Positions 43,605 to 51,651 of a stretch of DNA of 64,000 bases are shown here, piece after piece. The notes beneath the pieces are model-generated. The model was not told the DNA's origin. It made no database searches and saw only the letters and a list, made by a program, of their open reading frames with translations. Source of the DNA: Rhizobium rhizogenes NBRC 13257 (GTDB taxonomy: Bacteria; Pseudomonadota; Alphaproteobacteria; Rhizobiales; Rhizobiaceae); contig NZ_BAYX01000007.1 of the NCBI RefSeq assembly GCF_000696095.1, forward strand, positions 411,719 to 475,718, read 5' to 3'. Position 1 is the first letter of the stretch. Every line of letters begins with the position of its first letter. Position numbers and translations under genes: made by a program.

Positions 43605-44702
43605 TCAGATCGCCAGGCTCTTGCCGGTTTCGATGGAGAAGAGATGGGCTTGGGCGAGATCGAAGCTCATCTTCAACTGCTCGCCGCTCTTCAGGCCGCG
43701 CGGATTGAGCATGCGTGACACCCATTCGCGGCCGGCGAATTCGACAAAAACCAGGGTCTCGTTGCCGAGCGGCTCGGTGATGGCGACCGGCAGCGTCACC
43801 TCATGCACCGCCGCTTCCGCGCCCGAATGCAGACCATGGCCGGTGGGGAAAATATCGTCCGGGCGCAGGCCGAAGGCGACCTTCTCGCCATCCTTGACCC
43901 GATCCATGAATTGGGCCGGCAGCGGCAGCCTGTCGCCATTCTTGAACACCAGCGCGCCGGCAGACACCAGCGCCTCCTCGATATTCATCGGCGGCGAGCC
44001 GATGAAGCCGGCGACGAAGCGGGTGGCAGGCCGCTTGAACACTTCATCCGGTGTGCCGACCTGCTCGATATAGCCGTCACGCATGATGACGATGCGATCG
44101 GCGAGCGTCATCGCTTCCACCTGATCATGGGTGACGTAGATCACCGTCGACTGCACCTTGGCATGCAGCTTCTTGATCTCGGTACGCATCTGCGTCCTGA
44201 GCTTGGCGTCGAGGTTCGACAACGGCTCGTCGAAGAGGAAGACCTCCGGCTGGCGGACGATGGCGCGGCCCATGGCGACGCGCTGGCGCTGGCCGCCGGA
44301 AAGCTGCGCCGGGCGGCGATCCATCAGCGCATCGAGGCCGAGGATAGCGGCCGCTTCATTGACGCGCTGATCAATCTCGGTCTGCGGCTGCTTGGCGATC
44401 TTCAGCGAGAAACCCATGTTCTCGCGCACGGTCATATGCGGATAGAGCGCATAGGACTGGAACACCATGGAAATATTGCGGTCGCGCGGCGGCAGGTCAT
44501 TGACGACGGTATCGCCGATCTCGATCGTGCCGTCGGAGATATTCTCGAGGCCGGCGATCATCCGCAGCGTTGTCGACTTGCCGCAGCCGGACGGTCCGAC
44601 GAGAGCGATGAATTCCTTGTCCGTGATATCGAGATCGATCCCGTGGACGATTTCCAGGGCACCGTAGCGCTTGACGAGTTTTTTGAGCGAGACCTGAGCC
44701 AT
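43605..44702 (-). CDS. ABC transporter ATP-binding protein, UgpC/MalK type
   Basis: 365 residues with Walker A GPSGCGKST (36-44), signature LSGGQRQRVAMGRAI, Walker B VFLFDEPLSNLD and a C-terminal TOBE/regulatory region (about 240-365). ATG 44702 begins the family N-terminus. It powers the carbohydrate importer whose permeases precede it; the gap to the permease gene is four bases. Confidence 0.94.
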   Translation of the reverse strand: MAQVSLKKLVKRYGALEIVHGIDLDITDKEFIALVGPSGCGKSTTLRMIAGLENISDGTIEIGDTVVNDLPPRDRNISMVFQSYALYPHMTVRENMGFSLKIAKQPQTEIDQRVNEAAAILGLDALMDRRPAQLSGGQRQRVAMGRAIVRQPEVFLFDEPLSNLDAKLRTQMRTEIKKLHAKVQSTVIYVTHDQVEAMTLADRIVIMRDGYIEQVGTPDEVFKRPATRFVAGFIGSPPMNIEEALVSAGALVFKNGDRLPLPAQFMDRVKDGEKVAFGLRPDDIFPTGHGLHSGAEAAVHEVTLPVAITEPLGNETLVFVEFAGREWVSRMLNPRGLKSGEQLKMSFDLAQAHLFSIETGKSLAI

Positions 44703-44706
44703 GGGA

Positions 44707-45573
44707 TCAACCTTTGACCGCACCGAATGTCAGACCTGACACTAGATGCTTCTGAATGATGAATGTGAGTGCGAGCGCCGGAACGATCATCACCACGGCG
44801 AGCGCGCACATGCCGCGCCAGTCGATGGTGAATTCGGCCGTGTAGTCGAGCAGGCCGACCGGCAGCGTCTTGGAATTGACCGAGCGCGTCAGCTGCGAGG
44901 CCAGCGCATATTCGTTCCAGCAGGTGAGGAAGGCGAAGATGCCGGCGGACGCGATGCCGGGGCCGGCGAGCGGAAACTCCACCTGCCAGAAAGCCTGCCA
45001 GCGCGTGCAGCCGTCGATCTGTGCGGCCTCGGCCAGATCCTTCGGCACCTGCCGGAAGAAGCCATCGATCAGCCAGATGGTGAAGGGCACGTTCAGCGCG
45101 ACATAGGTGAGGATCAGGCCGAAATGCGTATCGATGATCCCGAGCCGCGCATAGACCATGAACAGCGGCAACGACAGGGCCACACCCGGCACGGAGCGCG
45201 TCAGCATCAGGCCGAGGAACACCGTCGATTTGCCGGTGAAGCGGAAGCGCGCGAAGGCATAACCACCGGACATACCGATGACGAGCGCGATGGCGGTGGA
45301 GGTGATGGAGATCACCAGCGAATTGCGGAAATAATCCCAGACGGGAATGCCGCCCTGCCCCGCACCGCTGAACATGGCGCGATAGGCTTCCAGCGAAAGC
45401 TCGTGGGGGATCCAGACCGGCGGCTTCGCCATGATCTCGACCGTCGGTCGCAGCGAGCTCAGGATGATCCAGAAGCCCGGCAGGCAGATGATAAGCATCG
45501 CGATGAAAAGGCCGCTGAGATAGGCGACTTTTCCGATGCGGCGGCGCAGGCGTTGTTCGGCGTTGCGATCCAT
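44707..45573 (-). CDS. Carbohydrate ABC transporter permease, MalG type
   Basis: 288 residues with six membrane segments and the contact loop EAAQIDGCTRWQAFWQVEFPLAGPG. ATG 45573 has GGAG eight bases upstream. It forms the channel with the MalF-type partner encoded just upstream (two-base gap). Confidence 0.93.
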   Translation of the reverse strand: MDRNAEQRLRRRIGKVAYLSGLFIAMLIICLPGFWIILSSLRPTVEIMAKPPVWIPHELSLEAYRAMFSGAGQGGIPVWDYFRNSLVISITSTAIALVIGMSGGYAFARFRFTGKSTVFLGLMLTRSVPGVALSLPLFMVYARLGIIDTHFGLILTYVALNVPFTIWLIDGFFRQVPKDLAEAAQIDGCTRWQAFWQVEFPLAGPGIASAGIFAFLTCWNEYALASQLTRSVNSKTLPVGLLDYTAEFTIDWRGMCALAVVMIVPALALTFIIQKHLVSGLTFGAVKG

Positions 45574-45575
45574 GA

Positions 45576-46469
45576 TTACCACTCCGCTCCGATCTGGGTG
45601 CGGGCAAGCGCCAGCTTACGGAAGAAATACACTGTGAAGGCGATCGACAGGATGATCGAGACATAGGCCATGGCGTTGGCGAGACCCATTTGCGCGTCGG
45701 CATAGGCGGTGCGCCCGACCAGCGTCCAGATCAGCTCCGTGCGCCGCGCCGGACCGCCATCGGTCATGATCTTGACGATGTCATAGGCGCGGGCGACGTC
45801 GAGCGAGCGGATGGTCATGGCGATGAAGGCAAACGGCATCAGGAACGGCCAGGTGACGTAACGAAACGTCTGCCAGCCCGTACAGCCATCGACTTTCGCC
45901 GCCTCCACAGGCTCCTGCGGCATGGCGAACAGGCCGGCGAGGATGAGGATGGCGAAGACGGAGGTCGACGACCAGACTTCAGCGACGATGATCGAAAACA
46001 GCGCCAGATTGCCGTCGATCAGCCAAGGGATGGCATCGTTGGTGATACCTAGGGATTGCAGCGCATTGTTGATGATACCGACATTGTCGTTGAACATGAA
46101 CTTGAACTGGAAGCCAACGAGCACCGGCGAAAACATCATCGGGAACATCATCAGCGTGCGCAGGATGCGCTTGCCGTGGGTCGCCTTGTTGACCAGCAAC
46201 GCCAGGCCGAGGCCAAGCAGCATTTCCAGATTGAGCGCGATCGTCAGCAGCACGACGGTACGCACGAACGCCGCCAGGAACACCGGATCGGTCAGAATGC
46301 GGATGTAATTGCGCAGACCGATGAAGGTGAAGAGCGTCGACGGCCGCGTCAGGCGAAACGGCGTGAAGCTGGAATAGAAGGACAGAAGCAGCGGAAACAG
46401 AACCACCGCCACAAGCACGATGATCGCTGGAAGAAGCAGCAGGACCGGTGGGGATATTTTCTTGAACAT
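45576..46469 (-). CDS. Carbohydrate ABC transporter permease, MalF type
   Basis: 297 residues with six membrane segments and the contact loop EAAKVDGCTGWQTFRYVTWPF. ATG 46469 with AGGTG upstream is preferred over an ATG at 46487 that has a ribosome site directly abutting it. It follows the binding-protein gene after a gap holding a hairpin. Confidence 0.92.
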   Translation of the reverse strand: MFKKISPPVLLLLPAIIVLVAVVLFPLLLSFYSSFTPFRLTRPSTLFTFIGLRNYIRILTDPVFLAAFVRTVVLLTIALNLEMLLGLGLALLVNKATHGKRILRTLMMFPMMFSPVLVGFQFKFMFNDNVGIINNALQSLGITNDAIPWLIDGNLALFSIIVAEVWSSTSVFAILILAGLFAMPQEPVEAAKVDGCTGWQTFRYVTWPFLMPFAFIAMTIRSLDVARAYDIVKIMTDGGPARRTELIWTLVGRTAYADAQMGLANAMAYVSIILSIAFTVYFFRKLALARTQIGAEW

Positions 46470-46606
46470 GGTTGCACCTGTCGGCATTCCTCAGCAGCGT
46501 GGCCCGGACTGCGTGGAATGCGATTGCATGGGGCCGAGAGGCCGGAGGCACATCCGGCCGGACAGACCGGCCCCTAAAGGCACTGGTCATAGGTATTTTT
46601 AAAGAC

Positions 46607-46634
46607 GTCCCGCACCCGTTTCAGGGCGCGGGAC
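46607..46634 (-). terminator. Attenuating hairpin after the binding-protein gene
   Basis: GTCCCGC pairs with GCGGGAC around a 14-base loop and on the minus strand is followed by GTCTTTAAAAATA. It lies 14 bp after the binding-protein stop and before the permease genes, so it probably causes partial termination and higher binding-protein levels. Confidence 0.55.
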
Positions 46635-46647
46635 CTGATTGCGTCGA

Positions 46648-47964
46648 TCAGAGCGAACCGGCATCCTTCAGGACGTCGGTGGCCTTCTGTGCGGCCGTGT
46701 CGAGCGCTTCCTTGGAAGTCTTGTCGCCGAGGATGGCGGCCTGAAGCTCAGGATAGACGACGTTGGAAATCTCGATCCATTGCGGCGTGCGCGGAACCGG
46801 GAAGGCATATTTCATCGATTCCTGGAAAGTGCTCAGCACTTCCTTTTTGTAAGGGTCGGACGCAGCCTGCTGGATGTCCCACTCCCAGACCGCCTTGCGG
46901 GTCGGCAGCGTGCCATTGGCGGCTTCGAGCTTCTGCGAATCGTCATTGGTCAGGAACCAGACGAGCGAGGCGGCGGCATCCTTGTTCTTGCAGGCCTCCG
47001 TGACCGAGAAGCCGTGATGGCCAGACCAGCCGGTATGCTTGCCGGAGGAACCGACGGGCTGCACGACGACGCCGACATTGCCGGCAACCTTCGAGGACTT
47101 CGGATCGTTGAAATAGGTCGCCCAGCCCGGCCAGTCGAGATCGAGCGCGACGGTGCCGGACGCAAAGCCGGCGCCGAGATCGTCCCAGAGATAGTTGGTC
47201 GTACCGGCCGGAACGGCCTTCGCCTTGTACATGTTCACGAACCAGTCGAGCGCGCGCACGCCTGCTTCGGAATTGAAGGCCGGCTTGCCGTCCTTGTCGA
47301 GATATTCGCCGCCTTCCGCGACCAGCATTTCAAAGAAGCGGCCGTTGATCGCTTCTTCCTTGCCGGGGAACTGCGTGCCGAAGAAATTCGGCGGATTGGC
47401 GAAGAACACCGCCTGATCCGACACTTCCTTCCAGGTCTTCGGCGGCGCCAGATCGTAGCCGTACTTGGCCTTGAACGCCGTCTTCTTGGCTTCATCGCTA
47501 TAGAGGCTCTTCTGATAATATAGCGCCGAAACGTCGAACTGCGCGCGCGGCAGCATGATCAACCGGCCGTCGATGGTGGAGGCCTCGATCGTCGAATCGA
47601 CGAACTGGGCGATCTCCTCCTTCGGCAGCAGCTTGCCGAGATCGGTGTAAAGGTCGGGATATTGCGGCGCGAAGGACGAGTGGTTCGAGCCGACGCACCA
47701 GGAGATATCGCCCGACGCCATGTCCGACTTGATTTCCTTGTCGAGCTCGAAATGGTTCTTCTTGGAGAGGATGTTGACCTTGGCGCCGGTCTCCTTCTCC
47801 CACTCGGAAATGCGCGCATAGAGCGGCTCATATTGCTGGCCGCCGATCAGCTTGGCATCGATCGTCACGCCCGGAAACTTGCCGGGCAGGTCGGCGGCAA
47901 AAGCCGCGGAGCTCGCGAGCAATGCCATCACGCCGGCGGCAAAGCCGGCCTTCAAATTCCTCAT
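46648..47964 (-). CDS. Carbohydrate ABC transporter binding protein (family 1)
   Basis: 438 residues with a signal peptide of about 23 residues ending AAFA-ADLP. Sequence segments GVTIDAKLIGGQQYEP, TGAKVNILSKKNHFEL and AANGTLPTRKAVWEW fit family 1 extracellular solute-binding proteins for oligosaccharides or monosaccharides. ATG 47964 is chosen over ATG 47970 because GGAGG lies seven bases upstream of the former and only one base from the latter. It is the first gene of the operon, divergent from the IclR regulator. The sugar is not identifiable; linkage suggests L-fucose or a related sugar. Confidence 0.92.
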   Translation of the reverse strand: MRNLKAGFAAGVMALLASSAAFAADLPGKFPGVTIDAKLIGGQQYEPLYARISEWEKETGAKVNILSKKNHFELDKEIKSDMASGDISWCVGSNHSSFAPQYPDLYTDLGKLLPKEEIAQFVDSTIEASTIDGRLIMLPRAQFDVSALYYQKSLYSDEAKKTAFKAKYGYDLAPPKTWKEVSDQAVFFANPPNFFGTQFPGKEEAINGRFFEMLVAEGGEYLDKDGKPAFNSEAGVRALDWFVNMYKAKAVPAGTTNYLWDDLGAGFASGTVALDLDWPGWATYFNDPKSSKVAGNVGVVVQPVGSSGKHTGWSGHHGFSVTEACKNKDAAASLVWFLTNDDSQKLEAANGTLPTRKAVWEWDIQQAASDPYKKEVLSTFQESMKYAFPVPRTPQWIEISNVVYPELQAAILGDKTSKEALDTAAQKATDVLKDAGSL

Positions 47965-48093
47965 TGTCATTCCTCCCTAAAGAACCGGACTCCCCGTCCG
48001 ATCGCCCTTGCGACCCAAATATGGATCATTGATTTATAAGTAAACATCTTATTCATTGGCCGTCAAGCCGGGATCAACGGCGCTTGCAAATCG

Positions 48094-48113
48094 CATTCAT
48101 TCACATATGAATG
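48094..48113. promoter_or_regulatory. Candidate IclR operator
   Basis: CATTCAT and ATGAATG form a perfect 7-bp inverted repeat around TCACAT. It lies between the importer operon and the IclR gene, about 130 bp from the importer start and 32 bp from the IclR GTG start. Confidence 0.5.
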
Positions 48114-48145
48114 ATGAATCATGTTTCACTGATGAGAGACCAGCC

Positions 48146-48940
48146 GTGACCATTGAAGACGACAGCGATCGATATCGCGCCCCGGCGCTGGACAAGGGCC
48201 TCGATATTCTGGAGCTGCTGGCGCGCATCGATGGCGGGCTAACGCAGGCGGAAATCGCTAAGGCGCTCGGCAAAAGCCCGAACGAATTCTACCGCATGCT
48301 CGACCGGCTGGTGCGGCGCGGCTATGTGCAGCGGCAGGATGGCGACCGCTTCTATCTGACGCTCAAGCTCTTCGGCCTGGCGCATTATCATGCACCCGTG
48401 CGCCGGCTCGTCTCCTTCGCCACGCCACTGATGCGTGAATTCTCCAATCGCGCCGAACAGGCCTGCCATCTGGCAATTTTCGACCGCGGCTCGGTCGTCG
48501 TCATCGCCCAGCAGGATTCGCCGACCTATTGGGGCATCTCGATCCGCGTCGGCGCCCAGATCAACCTGTTCAACACCGGCTCCGGCCATATCCTCCTCGC
48601 CTTTCGCGACGAGAAGCAGCGCCAGATGATGATCAACGAGCAGCGCCGCCAACAAGACCAGGAGGACGACCGACCGCCGGCCGATCTCGACGAAAGACTG
48701 CGGGCGATCCGCGACAAGGGTTTCGAGACCATGGACAGCCTGCAGACCAACGGCGTGCGCAATATCTCAGCGCCGATCCTGGCCATGGACGGCAATGCGC
48801 TGGCCGCACTCACCTGCCCCTATATCCAGCCGGTCAACCCCAACGCGCCGACCTATGATCAGGTCATCGACCATGTGCGGGACGCGGCAAAGCAGATCTC
48901 CGAAACTGTGGTCGGGACGGTGGATAGCACCGAACTATAA
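48146..48940 (+). CDS. IclR family transcriptional regulator
   Basis: About 264 residues. A winged helix-turn-helix (ALDKGLDILELLARIDGGLT, AEIAKALGKSPNEFYRML) is followed by the IclR effector domain (about 85-260; ACHLAIFDRGSVVVIAQQD, NLFNTGSGHILLAF). GTG 48146 is preferred since the frame's ATG 48107 lies in the inverted repeat; the ATG remains possible and would add 13 residues. The effector domain ends with TCPYIQPVNPN. It is divergent from the importer operon and upstream of the amidohydrolase, MaoC and CaiB genes, so it likely controls both arms of the locus. Confidence 0.9.
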   Translation: MTIEDDSDRYRAPALDKGLDILELLARIDGGLTQAEIAKALGKSPNEFYRMLDRLVRRGYVQRQDGDRFYLTLKLFGLAHYHAPVRRLVSFATPLMREFSNRAEQACHLAIFDRGSVVVIAQQDSPTYWGISIRVGAQINLFNTGSGHILLAFRDEKQRQMMINEQRRQQDQEDDRPPADLDERLRAIRDKGFETMDSLQTNGVRNISAPILAMDGNALAALTCPYIQPVNPNAPTYDQVIDHVRDAAKQISETVVGTVDSTEL

Positions 48941-49003
48941 TTTCTATTTGAATAAACTATTCTTCTGTGAGTATATGTTGATCAGCATGATGGGAGGATC
49001 GCC

Positions 49004-49840
49004 ATGCTTTTCGATAGCCACCTGCACATCGTCGATCGCGAGAAACTTGCATATCCCTGGCTGGAGGGGGCCGGCGAGCTCAACCGCGACAGCCTCTACG
49101 AGGACTATGCCCGCGAGGCGCATCGCTGCGGGATTACCGACACATTGCATATGGAAGTCGATGTCGCCGAAAGCGATATCGAGCCGGAAACGGACTATGT
49201 CAAAGGCTTGAGCCAAAAGCCCGGCAGCCTGATCCGCGGCGCCATCGCCGCCTGCCGTCCGGAAGATGCCGGCTTTCCCGCCTATCTGGAACGGGTGCTT
49301 GCCGACCCCTTCATCAAGGGCTTCCGTCGCGTGCTGCATGTCGTGCCGGATGATGTCTCCGAAGGCGCCCTCTTCCGCGAAAACCTGAAGCGGATTGCCG
49401 GCTCGCGTCTCACCTTCGATCTCTGCGTGCTGCCGCATCAGATTTCCAAGGCAATAGCACTCGTCGACCTCAATCCCGACATCCAGTTCATTCTCGACCA
49501 TTGCGGCGTACCCGCCATCAAGAAGCAACTCGGCCAGGTCTGGTCCTCGGGAATAACCGAGATTGCCAGGCGGCCGAATGTCGTCGTCAAGATTTCCGGC
49601 ATCGTCGCCTATGCCGATCCCGACAGTTGGACCGTCGACAGGCTGCAGCCCTTCGTCGAGCATTCGATCGCAAGCTTCGGCTGGGATCGCGTGATCTGGG
49701 GCAGCGACTGGCCGGTCTGCACGCTGGGCGGCGGTCTCTCCACCTGGGTCGCCGCCACGCATGCGCTGATGCAGGGGACAAGCGCCGACGAACGCGACCG
49801 GCTTTATCAGTTGAACGCCAAGCGCCTCTGGTCCCTCTGA
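49004..49840 (+). CDS. Amidohydrolase-2 family lactonase (L-fuconolactonase-like)
   Basis: 278 residues, metal-dependent TIM-barrel hydrolase. H6 and H8 in FDSHLHIVD are the first metal ligands; FILDHCGVP holds a later His and WGSDWPVC the catalytic Asp. The group COG3618 includes L-fuconolactonase and 4-sulfomuconolactone hydrolase. GGAGGATCGCC precedes ATG 49004. With the sugar dehydrogenase at 40884 and the acid-sugar dehydratase at 42476 it completes a plausible sugar-to-2-keto-3-deoxy-acid route. It is 63 bp after the IclR gene and leads the MaoC and CaiB genes. Confidence 0.88.
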   Translation: MLFDSHLHIVDREKLAYPWLEGAGELNRDSLYEDYAREAHRCGITDTLHMEVDVAESDIEPETDYVKGLSQKPGSLIRGAIAACRPEDAGFPAYLERVLADPFIKGFRRVLHVVPDDVSEGALFRENLKRIAGSRLTFDLCVLPHQISKAIALVDLNPDIQFILDHCGVPAIKKQLGQVWSSGITEIARRPNVVVKISGIVAYADPDSWTVDRLQPFVEHSIASFGWDRVIWGSDWPVCTLGGGLSTWVAATHALMQGTSADERDRLYQLNAKRLWSL

Positions 49841-49871
49841 GCGCCCGATAATATCATCGAAAGCCTATGCC

Positions 49872-50417
49872 ATGACTGCCACCGTCGGCATTTCCAGCAC
49901 CCATCCGAAGACCATGCCGGCCGGCCATGCCGATATCCCGGTCTGGAATTCGGAAAACTGGTTCTACGAAGACTTCGAGATCGGCCACAAGATCCGCTCG
50001 CTGCGGCGCACGATCTCCGAGGGTGAATCCCAGCAGTTCAACGCGCTGGTACTCGACATGCACCCCTACGTCAGCGACCAGATCTTTGCCGAGACGGAGG
50101 GCCTGTTCGGCAAGCGGCTGGTGGCCGGCGCCTTCGTCTTCTCCGCCGGGCTCGGGCTGGTCGCCACCAATTGCATCAACGCCTTTTCCTATGGCTATGA
50201 CAGACTGCGCTTCATCAAGCCGACCTTCATTGGCGACACGATCTACACCATCCGCACCAACCTGGATAAGCAGCCGAAATACCGGGATCTCGGCCTGATC
50301 CGCTCGTCCTACGAAGTCTTCAAGGGCGAAGGCGAGCTGGTGCTTTACTGCGAGCATATCCAGACCGTGCGCTACAAGAACGGCCGCCCCGACGACGCTC
50401 CGGAGCTGAAGCGCTGA
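49872..50417 (+). CDS. MaoC-like hotdog protein lacking the catalytic His
   Basis: 181 residues with one hotdog domain (about 30-175). It shares SYGYDRLRFI.P..IGDTI with the MaoC at 40428. At the active site it reads VLDMHPYVSDQIFA: the Asp is kept (D62), but the His expected at residue 67 is Val, and the following RIAHG segment is RLVAG. It may therefore be a non-catalytic partner subunit of the other MaoC protein, as known for heteromeric MaoC hydratases of steroid degradation. A His at 64 leaves room for altered catalysis. It is 31 bp after the amidohydrolase gene and one base before the CaiB gene. Confidence 0.85.
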   Translation: MTATVGISSTHPKTMPAGHADIPVWNSENWFYEDFEIGHKIRSLRRTISEGESQQFNALVLDMHPYVSDQIFAETEGLFGKRLVAGAFVFSAGLGLVATNCINAFSYGYDRLRFIKPTFIGDTIYTIRTNLDKQPKYRDLGLIRSSYEVFKGEGELVLYCEHIQTVRYKNGRPDDAPELKR

Positions 50418-50418
50418 G

Positions 50419-51585
50419 ATGACCGAGGAAAACAATGAGGGTCTGCTTGCCGGCATAGTGGTGCTCGATATGAGCCAGTTCCTGGCCGGCCCGATGGCAG
50501 CACTACGGCTCGGCGATCTCGGCGCGCGGGTGATCAAGGTGGAGCGTCCCGATGGCGGCGATCTCTGTCGCAGGCTCTATCTCAGCGACACCGAGATCGG
50601 CGGCGACTCGACACTGTTCCACGCTATCAATCGCGGCAAGGAAAGCTTCGCCATCAACATGAAGGACGAAGGCGATCTGCGAGACCTCAGGGCGCTGATC
50701 GAGAAAGCCGATGTCATCATCCAGAATTTTCGCCCCGGGGTCATCGAGCGCCTTGGCCTCGACTATGCCTCGGTCGCAGCGATCAATCCACGCATCGTCT
50801 ATGGCAGCATCACCGGCTACGGCCCGGACAATGAATGGCGGCATTTTCCAGGACAGGATCTGCTCGCCCAGGCCCGCTCCGGCGCCATGTGGCTGAACGG
50901 TGGGGCCGATGACGGTCCGGTGCCCTTTGGCCTTGCAGTCGCCGACATGCTGGCCGGCAATCTCATCGTCCAGGGCATTCTCGCCGGCCTTGTCAGGCGC
51001 GGCATTACCGGTCGCGGCGTCCATGTCGAAACCAGCCTGCTCGAAGCCATGGTCGATTTCCAGTTCGAGGTGCTGACCACGCATCTCAACGACGGCGGCC
51101 GCCGGCCGCAAAAATCCTCGGTGCGCAATGCCCACGCCTATCTCTCGGCTCCCTACGGCGTCTATCACTGCGCCGACGGTTGGCTGGCGCTCGCCATGAC
51201 GCCACTGCCGAAACTGGCGCCGCTGCTCGACCTGCCCGCACTTGCCGATTACACGCCGGACGGGGCCTTTTCCCTGCGCGACGAGATCAAGAACCTGATC
51301 GCCAGCCGCCTGCATCAGAAGACGGTAAAGGAATGGCTCGCGACCCTCGAACCCGCCGATATCTGGGCGACAGAAGTGCTGGATTGGCCGCAGCTGCTCG
51401 AAACCGCCGCCTTCCGCCAGCTCGATATGTTGCAAACCGTGATCCGCGGCGACGGCATTTCCGTTCGCACGACGGCAAGCCCGATCCGCGTCAATGGCCA
51501 GCGCCATAAAAACGATCTCGCCGCCCCAACGATCGGCAACGGCTCGGAGAAGATCCGGGCGGAATTCGCAATCAGTGCCGATTAG
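50419..51585 (+). CDS. CaiB/BaiF family (class III) CoA-transferase
   Basis: 388 residues, the usual length. The N-terminal VLDMSQFLAGPMAALRLGDLGARVIKVERP and the region GLAVADMLAGNLIVQG with the catalytic Asp (D176) are family hallmarks; the Asp carries the acyl and CoA intermediates. It moves CoA from a donor thioester to a carboxylic acid, or within one molecule. Its start is one base after the MaoC-like stop, so the two are translationally coupled. Presence of a CoA-transferase in a sugar-acid locus is unusual; the acid it activates is unknown. Confidence 0.92.
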   Translation: MTEENNEGLLAGIVVLDMSQFLAGPMAALRLGDLGARVIKVERPDGGDLCRRLYLSDTEIGGDSTLFHAINRGKESFAINMKDEGDLRDLRALIEKADVIIQNFRPGVIERLGLDYASVAAINPRIVYGSITGYGPDNEWRHFPGQDLLAQARSGAMWLNGGADDGPVPFGLAVADMLAGNLIVQGILAGLVRRGITGRGVHVETSLLEAMVDFQFEVLTTHLNDGGRRPQKSSVRNAHAYLSAPYGVYHCADGWLALAMTPLPKLAPLLDLPALADYTPDGAFSLRDEIKNLIASRLHQKTVKEWLATLEPADIWATEVLDWPQLLETAAFRQLDMLQTVIRGDGISVRTTASPIRVNGQRHKNDLAAPTIGNGSEKIRAEFAISAD

Positions 51586-51596
51586 ACGCAGCCAAA

Positions 51597-51628
51597 GAAA
51601 AAGCGCGGCCACCCTTCGGTAGCCGCGC
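51597..51628 (-). terminator. Terminator after the transaldolase gene
   Basis: GCGCGGC pairs with GCCGCGC, with ACC/GGT continuing the stem inside. On the minus strand it is followed by TTTTTCTTT. It lies in the short gap between the convergent CaiB and transaldolase stops and can also serve the CaiB transcript. Confidence 0.85.
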
Positions 51629-51651
51629 CTTGTTCATCTCAGTTCAACTGC

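Noticed and set aside
38465..51585. Calling the locus a proven L-fucose pathway
   Set aside because: The enzyme families fit, but they also serve other sugars, and the CoA-related genes do not belong to the known pathway, so no sugar is assigned.
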